Assembly: GCA_020427635.1 (NCBI GenBank)
Contig: JAGQOH010000018.1
Location: 1 to 51,813, forward strand
DNA length: 51,813 bases
Source of the DNA: Phycisphaerales bacterium
GTDB taxonomy: Bacteria > Planctomycetota > Phycisphaerae > Phycisphaerales > UBA1924
Direction of reading: 5' to 3'
Shown: piece by piece, positions 51,075 through 51,813 of the stretch
Layout of the letters: each line of letters opens with the position of its first letter
How positions within the stretch are numbered: the stretch's first letter is position 1
Notes under the pieces: generated by a model
What the model was told of the DNA's origin: nothing
The model's database searches: none
Seen by the model: only the letters and a program-made list of their open reading frames with translations
Program-made: the position numbers and the translations under genes

Positions 51075-51813
51075 TCAGCAGTGGATGCCGAAGTTGAACA
51101 GCAGGATCTGCAGATCGTCGAGGTTGACGACGCCATTGATGCTGGCATCGCCATTGGTGGCGGGGACGACGCTTGCACCAAAGTTGAAGAGCAAGATCTG
51201 CAGATCGTCGAGGTTGATTTGGCTATCGGCGTTGAAGTCCCCCGGGCAGAACTCGGCATTGACTGCGCCAGGCGTGTTGAGGACTTCGACGGAATCGAGT
51301 GTGCCGGGGAGCGCCTGCGGCATGCCGATCATCGTGTTGTCATTGCGGCGCCAGTCGGAGACCTGGTTGGTGTCCTGGCCATTTGGGATGCGCGAGGCGC
51401 CGGCGAGATTGGCGTTGAACCCATCGAAGTTCGGCGTGAGCAGGACGGGGCTGTAGAAGATGTCGAGGCCGCCATCTGTGAAGGCGACCGAATCGACCAT
51501 CGACGACCACGGCGTGATGTCGAAGACGCCGTCATTGTCGGTGTCGAGGTCTTGCCCGACCGACCCGGTGAACCCTTTGACGAGCAGGTAGGTGCTGGTG
51601 CCGTTTTCGAGCGTGTTGGACAGGTAGGCGGAGAGCCACAGGCCATTGGCATCTGTCTGCCCGATCGGGAGCACGACGTCGATGAGCCCCGCGCCAGCGC
51701 CATCGCCTTCGATATTCAGCACGGTGAAGTCGGACAGGTCGTGATCGGGCGGACCCGAGACTTCGACGAATTCGACGGTGTCGGTCCCCGCGGGATTGAG
51801 CAGGACTTCGTTG
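51075..51813 (-). CDS. Partial secreted protein: lamin-tail-like domain with dockerin-like C-terminus
   Basis: The reading frame is open to the right edge, so the 5' end is missing. The visible N-terminal part (EVLLNPAGTDTVEFVEVSG...) has the lamin tail domain (LTD) pattern common in planctomycete exported proteins. It continues through LTD-like strands to a C-terminus with two 'DINLDDLQ-LLF-FG' repeats (DFNADSQINLDDLQILLFNFG and DASINGVVNLDDLQILLFNFG) ending in Cys. This matches the ending of the protein at 41121-42719. The Asp-rich loops look like EF-hand/dockerin type I Ca2+ loops. Confidence 0.82.
   Translation of the reverse strand, partial: NEVLLNPAGTDTVEFVEVSGPPDHDLSDFTVLNIEGDGAGAGLIDVVLPIGQTDANGLWLSAYLSNTLENGTSTYLLVKGFTGSVGQDLDTDNDGVFDITPWSSMVDSVAFTDGGLDIFYSPVLLTPNFDGFNANLAGASRIPNGQDTNQVSDWRRNDNTMIGMPQALPGTLDSVEVLNTPGAVNAEFCPGDFNADSQINLDDLQILLFNFGASVVPATNGDASINGVVNLDDLQILLFNFGIHC

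Overview
The window is high-GC bacterial chromosome, most likely from a planctomycete of the Phycisphaerae type. Three things point there. Two secreted proteins (41121-42719 and the partial gene at the right edge) end in paired 'LDDLQ-LLF-FG' dockerin-like repeats. There is a prepilin-like secreted protein of the planctomycete kind. There is a GldA/F/G-like ABC cluster with a DUF4340 protein. This is inference from protein character; no 16S rRNA is present.

Layout. 0.1-2.5 kb: a sensor kinase with an NtrC-type regulator. 2.5-6.6 kb (minus): a reduced division/cell-wall cluster, rsmH - LysM protein - FtsL-like - ftsI. 6.6-12.2 kb: S49 peptidase, Skp/OmpH-like chaperone, lipB, a glycosyltransferase, a hypothetical and prmC. 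12.3-21.6 kb: a kinase-less PAS-GAF-receiver protein, a four-gene ABC/auxiliary cluster, ribD and a divergent RNase HII-like protein. 21.7-25.1 kb (minus): prepilin-like protein with a small membrane protein, tRNA-Leu and recA. 25.1-27.0 kb: a complete IS1595-family element with 24-bp inverted repeats, a perfect 8-bp target duplication and an unrelated membrane-protein passenger, inserted just upstream of the recA promoter. 27.4-30.2 kb: a phosphorelay island (receiver-kinase plus three single receivers). 30.5-33.4 kb: PepSY-like protein with an OmpR/HK pair. 33.5-38.6 kb (minus): a decayed DUF1003 gene against tRNA-Gly, then GNAT, metalloprotease and valS. 38.7-41 kb: TPR protein and aroB. 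41-51.8 kb: beta-helix protein, a repeat-rich gap with a candidate structured RNA, serS, porin, Lhr-like helicase, tRNA-Arg and secreted proteins.

The most interesting large-scale signal lies inside aroB. The plus strand changes from C-rich to G-rich at about 40.6-40.75 kb. A near-perfect parS palindrome (GTTCCACGTGGAAC) sits at that switch. valS, recA, the rsmH-ftsI cluster, tRNA-Leu and tRNA-Gly to the left read leftward; serS, the helicase and tRNA-Arg to the right read rightward. This is how an origin-proximal, ParB-bound centromere region should look, although no dnaA or clear DnaA boxes are visible here.

The second is a candidate ~200-nt structured RNA at about 43274-43471, upstream of serS: promoter-like boxes, four stem-loops and a strong intrinsic terminator, matching no RNA family I recognise.

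Starts were chosen from Shine-Dalgarno spacing, overlaps and family conservation; where the choice is weak the entry says so.
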